This document shows, one piece after another, positions 1-8,264 of a DNA stretch of 39,768 nt (position 1 is the first letter of the stretch; every line of letters starts with the position of its first letter). The position numbers and the translations under genes are program-made. The stretch comes from Thermomonospora catenispora (GTDB lineage: Bacteria > Actinomycetota > Actinomycetes > Streptosporangiales > Streptosporangiaceae). The notes beneath the pieces were generated by a model. The model was not told where the DNA came from and ran no database searches. It saw only the letters and a list, made by a program, of their open reading frames with translations. The stretch spans positions 1-39,768 of the forward strand of contig NZ_RRYT01000033.1 in NCBI RefSeq assembly GCF_006363815.1, written 5' to 3'.

Positions 1-1
1 C

Positions 2-838
2 TCCCTCGCCACCGCCGGGTACGACGGCACCGCAAAGCTGTGGAACGCCAAGACCGGCGATCTCATCACCACCTTCACCGGGCATCGGGAGCGGGTGCTC
101 TCGGTGGCGTTCAGCCCGGACGGCACCATCCTCGCCACCGCCAGCCACGACAGGACCGTGCGGCTGTGGGACACCGCGTCCGGGACGCTCATCACCACCT
201 TGACCGGGCATCGGCGTTCGGTCGGCTCGGTGGCGTTCGGCGCGGACAGCGCCACCCTCGCCACCGCCGGTCACGACGGCGTGGTGCGGCTGTGGGCCAT
301 CAGGACGAGGAGGCTGTGGGGCGGCAGGATCGGCAAGGTCCTCGCCTCCTTCACCGCGCACAAGGACTCCATCCGTTCGGTGGCGTTCAGTCCCGACGGC
401 GCCGCCCTGGTCACCACGAGCGAGGACGGCACCGCGAAGCTGTGGTCCGTGCGGCCCGGAGGGCTCATCACCACGTTCACCGGGCATCAGCATTGGGTCT
501 TCTCTGCGGCGTTCAACCCCAACGGCGCCATCCTCGCCACCGGGGGCGGCGACAGGACCGCCAGGCTCTGGAACGTCCGGACCGGCGAGCTCTTGGCCAC
601 GTTGGCCGGGCATCGGGACTGGGTCCACTCGGTGGCGTTCAGCCCCGACGGCACCACCCTCGCCACCGCGGGTCATGACGGCGCCGTGCGGTTGTGGGAC
701 ATCGCGACCGGGGCGCTCATCACCACTCTCATCGGGCATCAGAAGTGGGTCTTCTCGGTGGCGTTCAGCCCCGACGGCGCCTCCCTCGCCACCGCCGGCC
801 AGGACAAGACCGTTCAGCTCTGGCAGCTGAGAGACTGA
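2..838 (+). CDS. WD40 repeat protein, C-terminal part (5' truncated)
   Basis: The reading frame is open from the first bases of the window, so the gene begins upstream. The 278 visible residues are WD40 repeats of about 42 residues; new repeats begin near bases 77, 200, 350, 476, 602 and 728. Each has a GH..W/RV.SVAFSPDG strand, an LATAG.D core and an (A/V)(R/K)LW end, followed by a T.TG.L(I/L) linker. One repeat (bases 296-345) has a short insertion before its last strand. The repeats form a beta-propeller that acts as a protein-binding platform. In actinobacteria such C-terminal propellers often follow a Ser/Thr kinase, protease or STAND NTPase domain, but that part is outside the window. 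The propeller closes at the stop, so this end is complete. Confidence 0.93.
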   Translation, partial: SLATAGYDGTAKLWNAKTGDLITTFTGHRERVLSVAFSPDGTILATASHDRTVRLWDTASGTLITTLTGHRRSVGSVAFGADSATLATAGHDGVVRLWAIRTRRLWGGRIGKVLASFTAHKDSIRSVAFSPDGAALVTTSEDGTAKLWSVRPGGLITTFTGHQHWVFSAAFNPNGAILATGGGDRTARLWNVRTGELLATLAGHRDWVHSVAFSPDGTTLATAGHDGAVRLWDIATGALITTLIGHQKWVFSVAFSPDGASLATAGQDKTVQLWQLRD

Positions 839-1367
839 GGACGGTCCGCCGGCCCGGCGGGGCACGGCCCCGTTCGCCGCCGCGAACCCGGCCGCACCGC
901 CCGTTCTCCACATCACATGTGGACAACCGTGCAGAATGCCCGGAGGTTATCCACAGTCTGTGACCGCATTCGGAGACTTCGTCACCCACCGCATATGCCC
1001 TCCCGTCCCCGTCACCGTGGGTCATCGCATCGCCGCCCGCGATATCCACAGCTTGTGGAAAACCCCCTTCACGGAGAGACGGGGCGGAAAGAGGGACCGC
1101 TCAAGCCCTCTCGCCCTCGCCGCCATATGAGCCGCCATACGATCGGCATCCTGCGAGGAACGCGGCAAGGAACGCGGCAAGGAATACGGCGCTCCCAGGG
1201 AACGGCGCGGTCTTTCTGCCCGTCTGAAGGGGGTCGTCACGTTCGGCCCCGGCCGGGCCGGGATGCGACCCATCGTGCTTCCCGATGCTGGCCGAGCCGA
1301 TCATGTCGTGGTCCGTCCCGGCGATGACCCGCCGGGACGGCAGGGATGCAGGAGAAGGGGACAACAG
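839..1367. other. Non-coding gap with DnaA-box-like sites
   Basis: No convincing gene is present here. The first half carries four DnaA-box-like 9-mers (918-1062, separate entry). At about 1155-1190 a 12-bp unit of the type GGAACGCGGCAA is repeated twice, with a third partial copy. Reading frames here are short and lack ribosome-binding sites. Confidence 0.5.
918..1062. promoter_or_regulatory. Cluster of four DnaA-box-like 9-mers
   Basis: TTGTCCACA lies on the minus strand (926-918), TTATCCACA on the plus strand (947-955), ATATCCACA on the plus strand (1042-1050) and TTTTCCACA on the minus strand (1062-1054). The first two match actinobacterial and E. coli DnaA-box consensus sequences exactly; the other two differ by one base. 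They form two inverted pairs, the second being TCCACA-GCT-TGTGGA. No dnaA or dnaN is visible nearby, so this looks more like a DnaA-binding or titration site than oriC. Confidence 0.45.
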
Positions 1368-1595
1368 ATGCCCAAGGGCCGTCTGGCCGCGATGGCGGCG
1401 GTGTTGGCGCTGACCGGAACGGTGACCGCCTGCTCGTCGTCCGGCGGTCGATGGTGCGAGCACGACGCCACCGACACCAGGGTCGCCGACCGCTACTGCG
1501 AGCAGAACGTCCCCGGTTACGAGTGGGAGGGCGGCGGCAAGAGCAAGAAGAAGAACAAGGCCAAGCACCAGAAGGGGTACAAGCAGAAGTACTGA
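1368..1595 (+). CDS. Small secreted lipoprotein (75 aa), tandem paralogue 1
   Basis: The ATG at 1368 follows a purine-rich ribosome-binding site (GGAGAAGGGG). Residues 1-21 form a lipoprotein signal peptide: MPKGR, a hydrophobic stretch, then a lipobox ending VTAC with Cys22 as the lipidated residue. The mature part has a second Cys in R-W-C-E, then D-R-Y-C-E and P-G-Y-E-W, and ends in a lysine-rich tail (KSKKKNKAKHQK). The gene downstream at 1806 shares MPKG, the lipobox, V-x-DRYCE and PGYEW, so the two are a tandem duplication. The function is unknown. An in-frame extension upstream to 1263 lacks a ribosome-binding site and would hide the signal peptide. Confidence 0.72.
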   Translation: MPKGRLAAMAAVLALTGTVTACSSSGGRWCEHDATDTRVADRYCEQNVPGYEWEGGGKSKKKNKAKHQKGYKQKY

Positions 1596-1805
1596 CGAGG
1601 CGGCCGGCCTCGGGCGGCCGCCCCCGAGAGGGCCGGATCCTCGACGTCGCCGCGGCGGCTCACGGGCATGAGGACGGCCGCGCGGCGTTCGCCGCGCGGC
1701 ACGGTCCGCCGCGGCCTCACGGCGCCGGCCGACGCCGAACCGATCCCGTCCACCCCGGCGACAAAAGGTAAGGACGGTGAAGAGACGGGGAGAAGGAAAC
1801 GGCGG

Positions 1806-1985
1806 ATGCCCAAAGGCCCTCTGGTCGCGACGGCGGCGGCGCTGGCGATGGTCTGCGGGACGCTGACCGCGTGCACGCATACGAGCGACGAGCCGATATG
1901 CCGGCGGAGCGCCACCGGCACCCAGGTCCCCGACCGGTACTGCGAGCGCAAAAGCCCCGGCTACGAATGGTGGGGCGGCGCCTGA
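1806..1985 (+). CDS. Small secreted lipoprotein (59 aa), tandem paralogue 2
   Basis: This is a paralogue of the gene at 1368. It begins MPKGPL, has a hydrophobic signal sequence and a lipobox ending LTAC, then a short mature domain with Cys in P-I-C-R, VPDRYCE and PGYEW. The lysine tail of copy 1 is missing; the protein stops just after W-W-G-G-A. The ATG at 1806 follows GGGAGAAGGAAACGGCGG, similar to the leader of copy 1, so the duplication included the translation start region. The conserved cysteine pair suggests a disulphide in the exported peptide. No function can be assigned. Confidence 0.68.
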   Translation: MPKGPLVATAAALAMVCGTLTACTHTSDEPICRRSATGTQVPDRYCERKSPGYEWWGGA

Positions 1986-2054
1986 CGGGCGCGTGAAAGG
2001 CGCCTGAAGCAGGACGCGACCGGGGGCGGGAGCGTCCCGCTCCCCGCACACGAG

Positions 2055-2085
2055 TTGACCTCAACCATGGTTGAGGACGCATGCT
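2055..2085 (+). promoter_or_regulatory. MerR-type promoter and operator for the ABC transporter
   Basis: A perfect 18-bp palindrome (CCTCAACCATGGTTGAGG, 2059-2076) lies between a -35 box TTGACC (2055-2060) and a -10-like CATGCT (2080-2085). The spacer is 19 bp rather than 17. A long spacer filled by a CTCAA/TTGAG dyad is the hallmark of promoters controlled by MerR-family regulators. Transcription would start near 2092, which rules out the ATG at 2071 as translation start. A MerR gene lies at 19504-19911, but no direct link is shown. Confidence 0.6.
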
Positions 2086-2106
2086 GGGCCACGCCGGAGC
2101 GGCTCG

Positions 2107-4002
2107 ATGTCGACGGAGTGGCCCATGAGCATGGAGATGGTCGCGTGGCGTTCGCTGCGCAACACGGTGACGGCCGAGGAGGCGAACCGGCCGTTCTCCT
2201 GGAGGACGCTGCGCCGCATCGGGGGGTTCGTCCGCGGACACCGCTCCAGGCTCGCGGCCTTCCTGCTGCTCAGCACCGTGATCGCGGTGCTGGGGGTGGC
2301 GACCCCGGTGCTGGCCGGGCGGGTGGTGAACGCGATCGTCGCGGGCGAGGACGCCGGCCTGGTCGTCGGGCTGGCGGTGCTGATCGCCGCGCTGGCCGTC
2401 GCGGAGGCCGGGCTGGGGCTGGTCAACCGGTGGCTGTCGGCGCGGATCGGCGAGGGCCTGATCCTGGATCTGCGCACCGCCGTGTACGACCACGTGCAGC
2501 GGATGCCGATCGCGTTCTTCACCCGCACCCGCACCGGCGCGCTGGTCAGCCGGCTGGGCAACGACGTGATCGGGGCGCAGCGGGCGTTCAGCTCCACGCT
2601 GTCGCAGGTGGTGGGCAACCTGGTGACGCTGGCCCTCACGCTGGCGGTGATGGTCCGCCTGTCGTGGCAGATCACGCTGCTGGCGCTGCTGATGCTGCCG
2701 GTGTTCATCGTGCCCGCCCGGCTGATGGGCCGGCGGCTGGCCCGGCTGGAGCGGGAGGCCGCCGCGCACAACGCCGCGATGAGCGACCGGATGACCGAGC
2801 GCTTCTCCGCCCCCGGAGCCACCCTGATCAAGCTGTTCGGCCGGCCCGAACGCGAGTCCGCCGAGTTCGCCGCCCGGGCCGGGCGGGTCGCCGACATCGG
2901 GGTCCGCACCGCGATGGTGCAGACCTCCTTCATCACCGCGCTGACGCTGGTGTCGTCGCTGGCCCTGGCCGTGGTGTACGGGCTGGGGGGACTGCACTCG
3001 CTGCACGGACGGCTGGACGCCGGCGCGGTGGTGGCGCTGGCGCTGCTGCTGACCCGCCTGTACGCGCCGCTGACCGCGCTGGCCACCGCCCGGGTGGAGG
3101 TGATGAGCGCGCTGGTGAGCTTCGAGCGGGTCTTCGAGGTGCTGGACCTGGAGCCGCTGATCGCCGAGCGGTCGGACGCCCGCCCGGTGCCGGACGGCCC
3201 GGTGTCGGTGGAGTTCGACCGGGTGGACTTCGCCTACCCGTCCGCCGACCGGGTCTCCCTGGCCTCCCTGGAGGAGGTCGCCGTGCTCGACACCCGGGGC
3301 GGGGAGCAGGTGCTGCACGAGGTGTCGTTCCGCGCCGAACCGGGGCAGATGGTGGCTCTGGTGGGCTCCTCCGGTGCGGGCAAGTCGACGATCGCGCAGC
3401 TCATCCCCCGGCTGTACGACGCAGACTCAGGAGCGGTGCGGCTGTCGGGGGTGGACGTGCGGGACCTGACGCTGGAGTCGATCCGCGACACGGTCGGGAT
3501 GGTCACCCAGGACGGCCACCTGTTCCACGACACGATCCGGGAGAACCTGCTGCTGGCGCGGCCCGAGGCCACTGAGGAGGAGCTGTGGGAGGCGCTGCGC
3601 CGCGCCCGTCTCGCCGAGCTGGTGGCGTTGCTGCCGGACGGCCTGGACACCGTCGTCGGGGAACGCGGCTACCGGCTGTCGGGCGGGGAGCGGCAGCGGC
3701 TCACCATCGCCCGGATCCTGCTGGCCCGGCCCCGGGTGGTGATCCTGGACGAGGCCACCGCGCATCTGGACACCACCTCCGAGGCCGCCGTGCAGGAGGC
3801 GCTGACCGAGGCGCTGCGGGGCCGGACCGCGATCGTGATCGCGCATCGCCTGTCCACGATCCGCACCGCCGACCAGATCCTGGTGGTCGAGGGCGGCCGG
3901 ATCGTCGAGCGCGGCACCCACGAGGAGCTGCTGGCCGCCGGCGGACGCTACAAGGAGCTGCACGACACCCAGTTCGACCGGTCCGCCCCCGCCGCCGCCT
4001 GA
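2107..4002 (+). CDS. ABC transporter, fused permease-ATPase (MsbA/multidrug type)
   Basis: A half-transporter exporter of about 631 residues. The N-terminal two thirds is a type I ABC exporter membrane domain with about six helices, including the conserved R-T-G-A-L-V-S-R-L-G-N-D coupling segment. The C-terminal third is the ATPase: Walker A GSSGAGKST near residue 418, signature LSGGERQR near 523, Walker B VVILDEATAHLD near 543 and the H-loop IAHRLSTIR near 577. It probably works as a homodimer in the membrane, exporting a lipid, peptide or drug; the substrate cannot be read from sequence. Start choice: the MerR-type promoter puts the transcript start near 2092, so 2107 (GGAG upstream) or 2125 are preferred over the earlier ATG at 2071. 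Confidence 0.93.
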   Translation: MSTEWPMSMEMVAWRSLRNTVTAEEANRPFSWRTLRRIGGFVRGHRSRLAAFLLLSTVIAVLGVATPVLAGRVVNAIVAGEDAGLVVGLAVLIAALAVAEAGLGLVNRWLSARIGEGLILDLRTAVYDHVQRMPIAFFTRTRTGALVSRLGNDVIGAQRAFSSTLSQVVGNLVTLALTLAVMVRLSWQITLLALLMLPVFIVPARLMGRRLARLEREAAAHNAAMSDRMTERFSAPGATLIKLFGRPERESAEFAARAGRVADIGVRTAMVQTSFITALTLVSSLALAVVYGLGGLHSLHGRLDAGAVVALALLLTRLYAPLTALATARVEVMSALVSFERVFEVLDLEPLIAERSDARPVPDGPVSVEFDRVDFAYPSADRVSLASLEEVAVLDTRGGEQVLHEVSFRAEPGQMVALVGSSGAGKSTIAQLIPRLYDADSGAVRLSGVDVRDLTLESIRDTVGMVTQDGHLFHDTIRENLLLARPEATEEELWEALRRARLAELVALLPDGLDTVVGERGYRLSGGERQRLTIARILLARPRVVILDEATAHLDTTSEAAVQEALTEALRGRTAIVIAHRLSTIRTADQILVVEGGRIVERGTHEELLAAGGRYKELHDTQFDRSAPAAA

Positions 4003-4015
4003 CGCCTCCGGCGTC
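4001..4015 (+). terminator. Short hairpin after the ABC transporter gene
   Basis: GACGCC-TCC-GGCGTC begins inside the stop codon of the ABC transporter gene. It has a six-pair GC-rich stem and no T-run, so it is at most a weak terminator. Confidence 0.3.
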
Positions 4016-4143
4016 CCGACCCGGCGCACATTCCATCGCCCCGGCCGGGATGCCGGAATCGGTCAGCGGGAGGAATGCCCGAGGCCTCTTGCCCTATAGG
4101 TTTTCCGTACCCGATTCACGGAACCGTCGCGGCGGGGAACACG

Positions 4144-4704
4144 GTGAACGATCTCAGCGATCCTCCGGCGAGGACGCGGCTCACCACCGGGCCGGGTCCG
4201 CTCACCTGGATCAGTTTCGCCCTGATGTGCCTGGTGGGACTGCCTCTCTTCCTGCTCATGACGGCCATCGCGTTCGTATTGTTCGACCCCATGCCGCTCG
4301 TGGCGGTCCTCTCCTCGGCCACCGGGCTGCTGGGCCTGTACGCGCTCTACGACTTCGGCTCCCGGGCCTATCGGAAGAGGTACTGGCTGGAGGGCACCGT
4401 GCTCATCCAGCGGCGGCTGCACGGCTCACGGCGATGCGACCTGAGCAAGGCCCGCGTCACCATCGAATCCCTCTCGCCGTCGGGCATCCCCGTGCCGCTG
4501 CCCCGGCTGACCGCCGTGGAGCCGGGCGGGCGGCCGATCCGGCTGTGGCTGCGCGATCCCGACCGGCGGCAGATCCTGCTGCCGCCCGACGAACTGCGCG
4601 CCCTGGCCGCCGCGATCAGCCACGAACGCCCCGGCGTCGAGCAGGTCCGCTCCGTCGCCGAACGACTGCGCCGCATGGCCGACGGTCCCTTCGACATCGC
4701 ATGA
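4144..4704 (+). CDS. Two-helix membrane protein of unknown function
   Basis: The protein has about 187 residues. A short polar N-terminus is followed by two hydrophobic helices (WISFALMCLVGLPLFLLMTA and the PLVAVLSSATGLLGLYALYDF region). A basic junction (RAYRKRYWLEG) leads into a cytoplasmic domain of about 110 residues with a TVLIQRR strand and a C-terminal helix. The layout resembles small actinobacterial membrane proteins with a PH-like cytoplasmic part, but no family is recognised. GTG at 4144 is taken as the start because it puts the first helix near the N-terminus; an upstream in-frame ATG at 4075 adds 23 uncharacteristic residues. The downstream gene is separated by nearly 200 bp. Confidence 0.7.
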   Translation: MNDLSDPPARTRLTTGPGPLTWISFALMCLVGLPLFLLMTAIAFVLFDPMPLVAVLSSATGLLGLYALYDFGSRAYRKRYWLEGTVLIQRRLHGSRRCDLSKARVTIESLSPSGIPVPLPRLTAVEPGGRPIRLWLRDPDRRQILLPPDELRALAAAISHERPGVEQVRSVAERLRRMADGPFDIA

Positions 4705-4900
4705 AACCCCGCCGGCGAATCCCGCAGAACGCGCTCAGCGATTTCCAGGAAAGCAAATCGTCGCAGTTCGGGCGGCGCCGACTGTGACGGTTCACCGTCC
4801 GGCCGCCGACGGCCGGGAGACACTCCCAATGCGCATCTCTTTTCGCGTCTCTATCACGCGGTAATAATTGCGGGCGATCCCACCCCCCATGGAGGATTCC

Positions 4901-5674
4901 ATGCGTTTGTCCCGTGTCGTGTCCGCGGCCCTGGGGGCGCTCGCCACCGCCGCTCTCACCCTCGTCCCCAGCGGCGTGTCGCAGGCCGCGGTCACCGAAT
5001 ACGTCGCCCTCGGCGACTCCTACTCCTCCGGCACCGGAGCCGGGAACTACATCGACCTGCTCTGCACCAGGAGCGCCAACGCCTATCCGGCGCTGTGGGC
5101 GGCGGCCAACCGTCCCGGCTCGTTCAAGTTCGTGGCCTGCGGCGGCGCCAAGATCCCCGACGTGCGCTCCCGGCAGCTGTCGGCGCTCACCGCCAACACC
5201 GAGCTGGTCAGCATCAGCATCGGCGGCAACGACGCGGGGTTCGCCTCGACCATGCTGAACTGCAAGTACCTGACGACCTCGGCCTGCCGGCGGGCGATCG
5301 AGGACGGCCGCGAGTACGTCGAGGGGCGGCTCCCCGGCGAGCTGGCGTCGCTCTACCAGGAGATCCGCAACCGCGCTCCGCGCGCCAAGGTCGTCGTGCT
5401 GGGCTACCCGTACCTGTATGAGACCGGCGGCATCTGCCTGGAGATGAACTCCACCAAGCGGCAGCTGCTCAAGGACGGCGCCGACACCCTCAACAACGTG
5501 ATCGCGGCCGCCGCCCGCGACGCCGGGTTCACCTTCGCCGACGCCCGCCCGGCCTTCGCCGGCCACGGCATCTGCGCCTCCCAGGAGTGGATCGACCCGG
5601 GCAACGTCCACCCGACCGCCACCGGTCACGCCCAGGGTTACCTGCCCCTCCTCACCGCCGCCGCCGGGGCGTGA
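4901..5674 (+). CDS. Secreted SGNH-family lipase/esterase
   Basis: The ATG at 4901 has an ideal ribosome-binding site (GGAGG at 4891). A Sec signal peptide covers residues 1 to about 27 and ends SQA-A. The mature enzyme has the SGNH/GDSL blocks: GDSYSSG (nucleophile Ser), the block III signature S-I-G-G-N-D, and the C-terminal W-I-D-P-G-N-V-H-P-T with catalytic Asp/His. At 257 residues, with conserved cysteines in LLCTR, VACGG, LNCKY/SACRR and GGICLE, it matches the small extracellular lipase/esterase group of Streptomyces (S. coelicolor and S. rimosus type), stabilised by disulphides. It hydrolyses ester bonds of lipids or aryl esters outside the cell. It is a monocistronic gene ended by a strong hairpin. 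Confidence 0.9.
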   Translation: MRLSRVVSAALGALATAALTLVPSGVSQAAVTEYVALGDSYSSGTGAGNYIDLLCTRSANAYPALWAAANRPGSFKFVACGGAKIPDVRSRQLSALTANTELVSISIGGNDAGFASTMLNCKYLTTSACRRAIEDGREYVEGRLPGELASLYQEIRNRAPRAKVVVLGYPYLYETGGICLEMNSTKRQLLKDGADTLNNVIAAAARDAGFTFADARPAFAGHGICASQEWIDPGNVHPTATGHAQGYLPLLTAAAGA

Positions 5675-5731
5675 CGCTCCGGCCCACGACGTCCCCCCTC
5701 TGCGACTCGGCCCGCCACGGGCCGCATGACC

Positions 5732-5763
5732 CGGCCTGGCCGCGGACGCCCGCGGCCAGGCCG
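5732..5763. terminator. Bidirectional terminator hairpin
   Basis: A perfect 14-bp inverted repeat (5732-5745 and 5750-5763) with a 4-nt ACGC loop sits between the convergent lipase and asparaginase genes. There is no T-run, as is usual for actinobacterial terminators. Confidence 0.7.
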
Positions 5764-5789
5764 TTCCACGTTCCGGCGCGGATGAGGGG

Positions 5790-6776
5790 TCAGCGCAGGT
5801 GGGGGGCGATGCGGCGGAGCGCGGCGGCCGCATCCGGCTCGGCGGACAGCGCGGCCGCCAGCAGCAGCCGGGCCTTGGGCGCCCGGAGGGGCCCGGCGAA
5901 GACGGCGCCGGCCTCGGCCAGATCGGCGCCGCCGCCCGCCCCGTACACCGGCGCGCTCGGGCCGTCGAAGCAGCGCGAGGCGACCAGCACGGGGATCCCC
6001 TCGGCCGTGCAGACGCGCACCTCGCGCAGCACGCCGGGGGTGGGGTTGCCGGCGCCGAGGGCCTGCAGCACCAGGCCTTGTGCCCCCGCGGCGCGGCAGG
6101 CGGCGATCTGCACCCCGTCGGCGCCCAGATAGACCGGGACGATGTCCACCCGGGCCTCCAGCCCGCCCAGCTCCTCCAGGGCGAAGCCCGGCGGGCGGTG
6201 CGCGGGCGCGGTCACCTCCACCTCCTCCCCGTTCACCCGTCCCACCGGGCCGTGCCCGGGGGAGGCGAACGCGGCCGGGGCGAGCGTGTGGGCCTTGGTC
6301 GCGTGCCGGGCGGCGTGGATCGTCCCGCCCATCACGATGAGCGACCCCAGCGACCTGCTCTGCGGGGTGGCGGCCACCCGCACGGCGTCGGCGAGGTTGC
6401 CGGGGCCGTCCGCGTCGGGGGCGGAGGCGTGCCGCTGGGCGCCGGTGAAGACCACCGGCCGGTCGTCGTCGAGCACCAGGTCCACCAGGTAGGCGGTCTC
6501 CTCCATGGTGTCGGTGCCGTGCGTGACGACCACCCCGTCCACGGCGGGATCGGCCAGCTCGGCCAGGACGGCGGAGGCGATGCGCACCGCGTCGGCCGGG
6601 GCGAGGTTGAAGCTGTGGGCCAGCATGACCTCCCGCACCCGGGCGGCCCCGACGGAGGCGGCCAGTTCCCCGCCCGGCACGGCCACCCGCACCCCGCCCT
6701 CGGGGGCGGGACGGGAGGCGATCGTTCCTCCGGTGGTCAGCACGCTGACCCGCGCATCGGTCACGACGTCGATCAT
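5790..6776 (-). CDS. L-asparaginase-family amidohydrolase
   Basis: The protein has 328 residues. The N-terminal block VSVLTTGGTIAS carries the first catalytic Thr, and VVVTHGTDTMEETA carries the second Thr-Asp pair; both are diagnostic of bacterial asparaginases (L-asparagine to aspartate plus ammonia). There is no signal peptide, so the enzyme is cytoplasmic. Its ATG overlaps the stop of the permease gene by four bases (ATGA), so the two are translationally coupled. Downstream of an NCS1 permease and next to a PucR regulator, its real substrate may be an amide from a ring-opened nitrogen compound rather than asparagine; this is inference from context. Confidence 0.9.
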   Translation of the reverse strand: MIDVVTDARVSVLTTGGTIASRPAPEGGVRVAVPGGELAASVGAARVREVMLAHSFNLAPADAVRIASAVLAELADPAVDGVVVTHGTDTMEETAYLVDLVLDDDRPVVFTGAQRHASAPDADGPGNLADAVRVAATPQSRSLGSLIVMGGTIHAARHATKAHTLAPAAFASPGHGPVGRVNGEEVEVTAPAHRPPGFALEELGGLEARVDIVPVYLGADGVQIAACRAAGAQGLVLQALGAGNPTPGVLREVRVCTAEGIPVLVASRCFDGPSAPVYGAGGGADLAEAGAVFAGPLRAPKARLLLAAALSAEPDAAAALRRIAPHLR

Positions 6777-8170
6777 CGCACCACCGGCTCCGCCGCGCGT
6801 CCCGCCCGCACCCGGGCCCGGGCCCGGGTCGCCAGCAGGTAGTACAGCCCGCCCGCGACCAGGCCCCCCGACAGCCAGGAGAAGTCGGTGTCGCCCAGGG
6901 CCCGCGCGATCGGCCCCTGCAGGGCGGGCACCATGCCGTACTGCCAGGCCCATCCGGCGACCAGCCCGAGCCCCAGCCCGATCATCGCCGGGCGGTGCAC
7001 CTCGTCGCCGTCCCGGTAGAGCTCGGCGACGTCGATCCGGCCGCGCTCGAGGACGAAGAAGTGCACCAGGACGATCGCCGCCCACGGGCTGATCCACACC
7101 AGGATCGACACCATCCAGTGGTCGAACGCCTGGGCGAAGCTGTCGGCCTGCACGAACACCGCCAGCACCGCCGAGGCCACCGCCCCGGCGATCGCGGTCA
7201 GCTTCCACCGCTCGATCCGGACGCCCACCGACAGGGCGGCCAGCGAGCACGAGTACAGGTTGAGGATGTTGGTGGCCACCGGCCCGTGCATGATCAGCAG
7301 CAGCACCGGCAGCGCCATCACCCCGAACGTCCCGGTCACCAGGCTGGAGGGGTCGCTGCCGGTGCCGGCGCTGGCCAGGCAGGCGCCCAGCGCCGCCAGC
7401 CACACCGTGGGCACGTACATCCCCAGCGCGGTGGCCCAGAACACGGTGCGGTCCGAGGCGTCGGGGCGCACGAAGCGGCTGTAGTCGGCCGAGTACGGCA
7501 GCCAGCTGATGCCCCAGCCGATGCCGATCGCGGTGAGGAGCTGGGTGACGGCGGTGAACTTCTCGGCCGGGCCCTCGGCGGTGGCGGCGGTCCAGTCCGG
7601 TTCGGCCTGGCCGAGTGCCAGCACCGTCATCACCGCCATCACCGCCACGGTGGCCGGAACGGTCCACTTCTCGAAGGTGCGGATCGCGTAGAAGCCGTAG
7701 AGCGCCAGGCCGAGCTGGACCGCCATGATCACCGCGGCGACCAGGTACTTCAGCCCGGTGCCGCCGTGCACGCCCAGCTGCGCGCAGATCTCGATGACCA
7801 GGTCGAGCACCACCCAGGTGTTGACCCCGACCCAGCCCATGGTGAGCAGCCCCTGCACGATGCCGGGGACGAGCGCGCCGCGCCGCCCGAACGGCCCGCG
7901 GGCCAGCACCATCTGGTTGACGCCGGTGCGGTGGCCCATCACGTTGAACAGGCCGAAGATCGCGCAGCCGACCAGGTTGCCCAGGGCCACCACGATCAGG
8001 GTCTCTACCAGGCTCAGTCCCAGCGTGACGCCCAGGGCGCCGAGCACCCAGTTGATCGGGGCGATGTTGGCCCCCGACCAGATCCAGAACTGCTGCCAGG
8101 GGGTGGAGTCCCGGGAGGCCGCCGGGATCGGCTCGATGCCGTGCTCGTCGAAGCGTGTGGTCGTGGACAT
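6773..8170 (-). CDS. NCS1-family nucleobase/allantoin/cytosine permease
   Basis: The protein has 465 residues and about 12 transmembrane helices. The N-terminal FDEHGIEPIP followed by the W-x-W-x-x-A-N-I-A-P region is typical of the nucleobase:cation symporter-1 family (CodB, allantoin and hydantoin permeases), as are the V-N-T-W-V and YSADYSRFV segments. It would import a purine, pyrimidine, allantoin, hydantoin or similar solute with a cation. The ATG at 8170 has a good GGAGGAAG site; an in-frame extension to 8221 would run into the operator. It is the first gene of the permease-amidohydrolase operon and is divergent from the PucR regulator, with the operator at 8227-8240 between them. Confidence 0.92.
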   Translation of the reverse strand: MSTTTRFDEHGIEPIPAASRDSTPWQQFWIWSGANIAPINWVLGALGVTLGLSLVETLIVVALGNLVGCAIFGLFNVMGHRTGVNQMVLARGPFGRRGALVPGIVQGLLTMGWVGVNTWVVLDLVIEICAQLGVHGGTGLKYLVAAVIMAVQLGLALYGFYAIRTFEKWTVPATVAVMAVMTVLALGQAEPDWTAATAEGPAEKFTAVTQLLTAIGIGWGISWLPYSADYSRFVRPDASDRTVFWATALGMYVPTVWLAALGACLASAGTGSDPSSLVTGTFGVMALPVLLLIMHGPVATNILNLYSCSLAALSVGVRIERWKLTAIAGAVASAVLAVFVQADSFAQAFDHWMVSILVWISPWAAIVLVHFFVLERGRIDVAELYRDGDEVHRPAMIGLGLGLVAGWAWQYGMVPALQGPIARALGDTDFSWLSGGLVAGGLYYLLATRARARVRAGRAAEPVVR

Positions 8171-8226
8171 GGCTTCCTCCGTCCGTGATGCGCACCACAC
8201 AAGCAGCGGCCCGAGCCGCACTGAAG

Positions 8227-8240
8227 TGGAGGATCATCCA
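8227..8240. promoter_or_regulatory. Probable PucR operator (copy 1)
   Basis: TGGAGGATCATCCA lies in the 94-bp divergent promoter region between the permease and pucR. The dyad extends to AGTGGA...TCCACT (8225-8242) with one mismatched pair. Two related palindromes of the same length lie at 12481-12494 and 12512-12525. Confidence 0.6.
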
Positions 8241-8264
8241 CTGATCCGAGGTCTTTCTGGTTGA

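Noticed and set aside
918-1062. oriC
   Set aside because: There is no dnaA, dnaN or AT-rich unwinding region and too few boxes; kept only as a DnaA-site cluster.
1101-3318. Long minus-strand frames under the lipoprotein and ABC transporter genes
   Set aside because: They are arginine/proline-rich shadows without ribosome-binding sites opposite well-supported plus-strand genes.
4889-4904. CATGGAGGATTCCATG as a fourth PucR-type operator
   Set aside because: It is formed by a ribosome-binding site and the ATG of the lipase gene, and its arms differ from the operator set.
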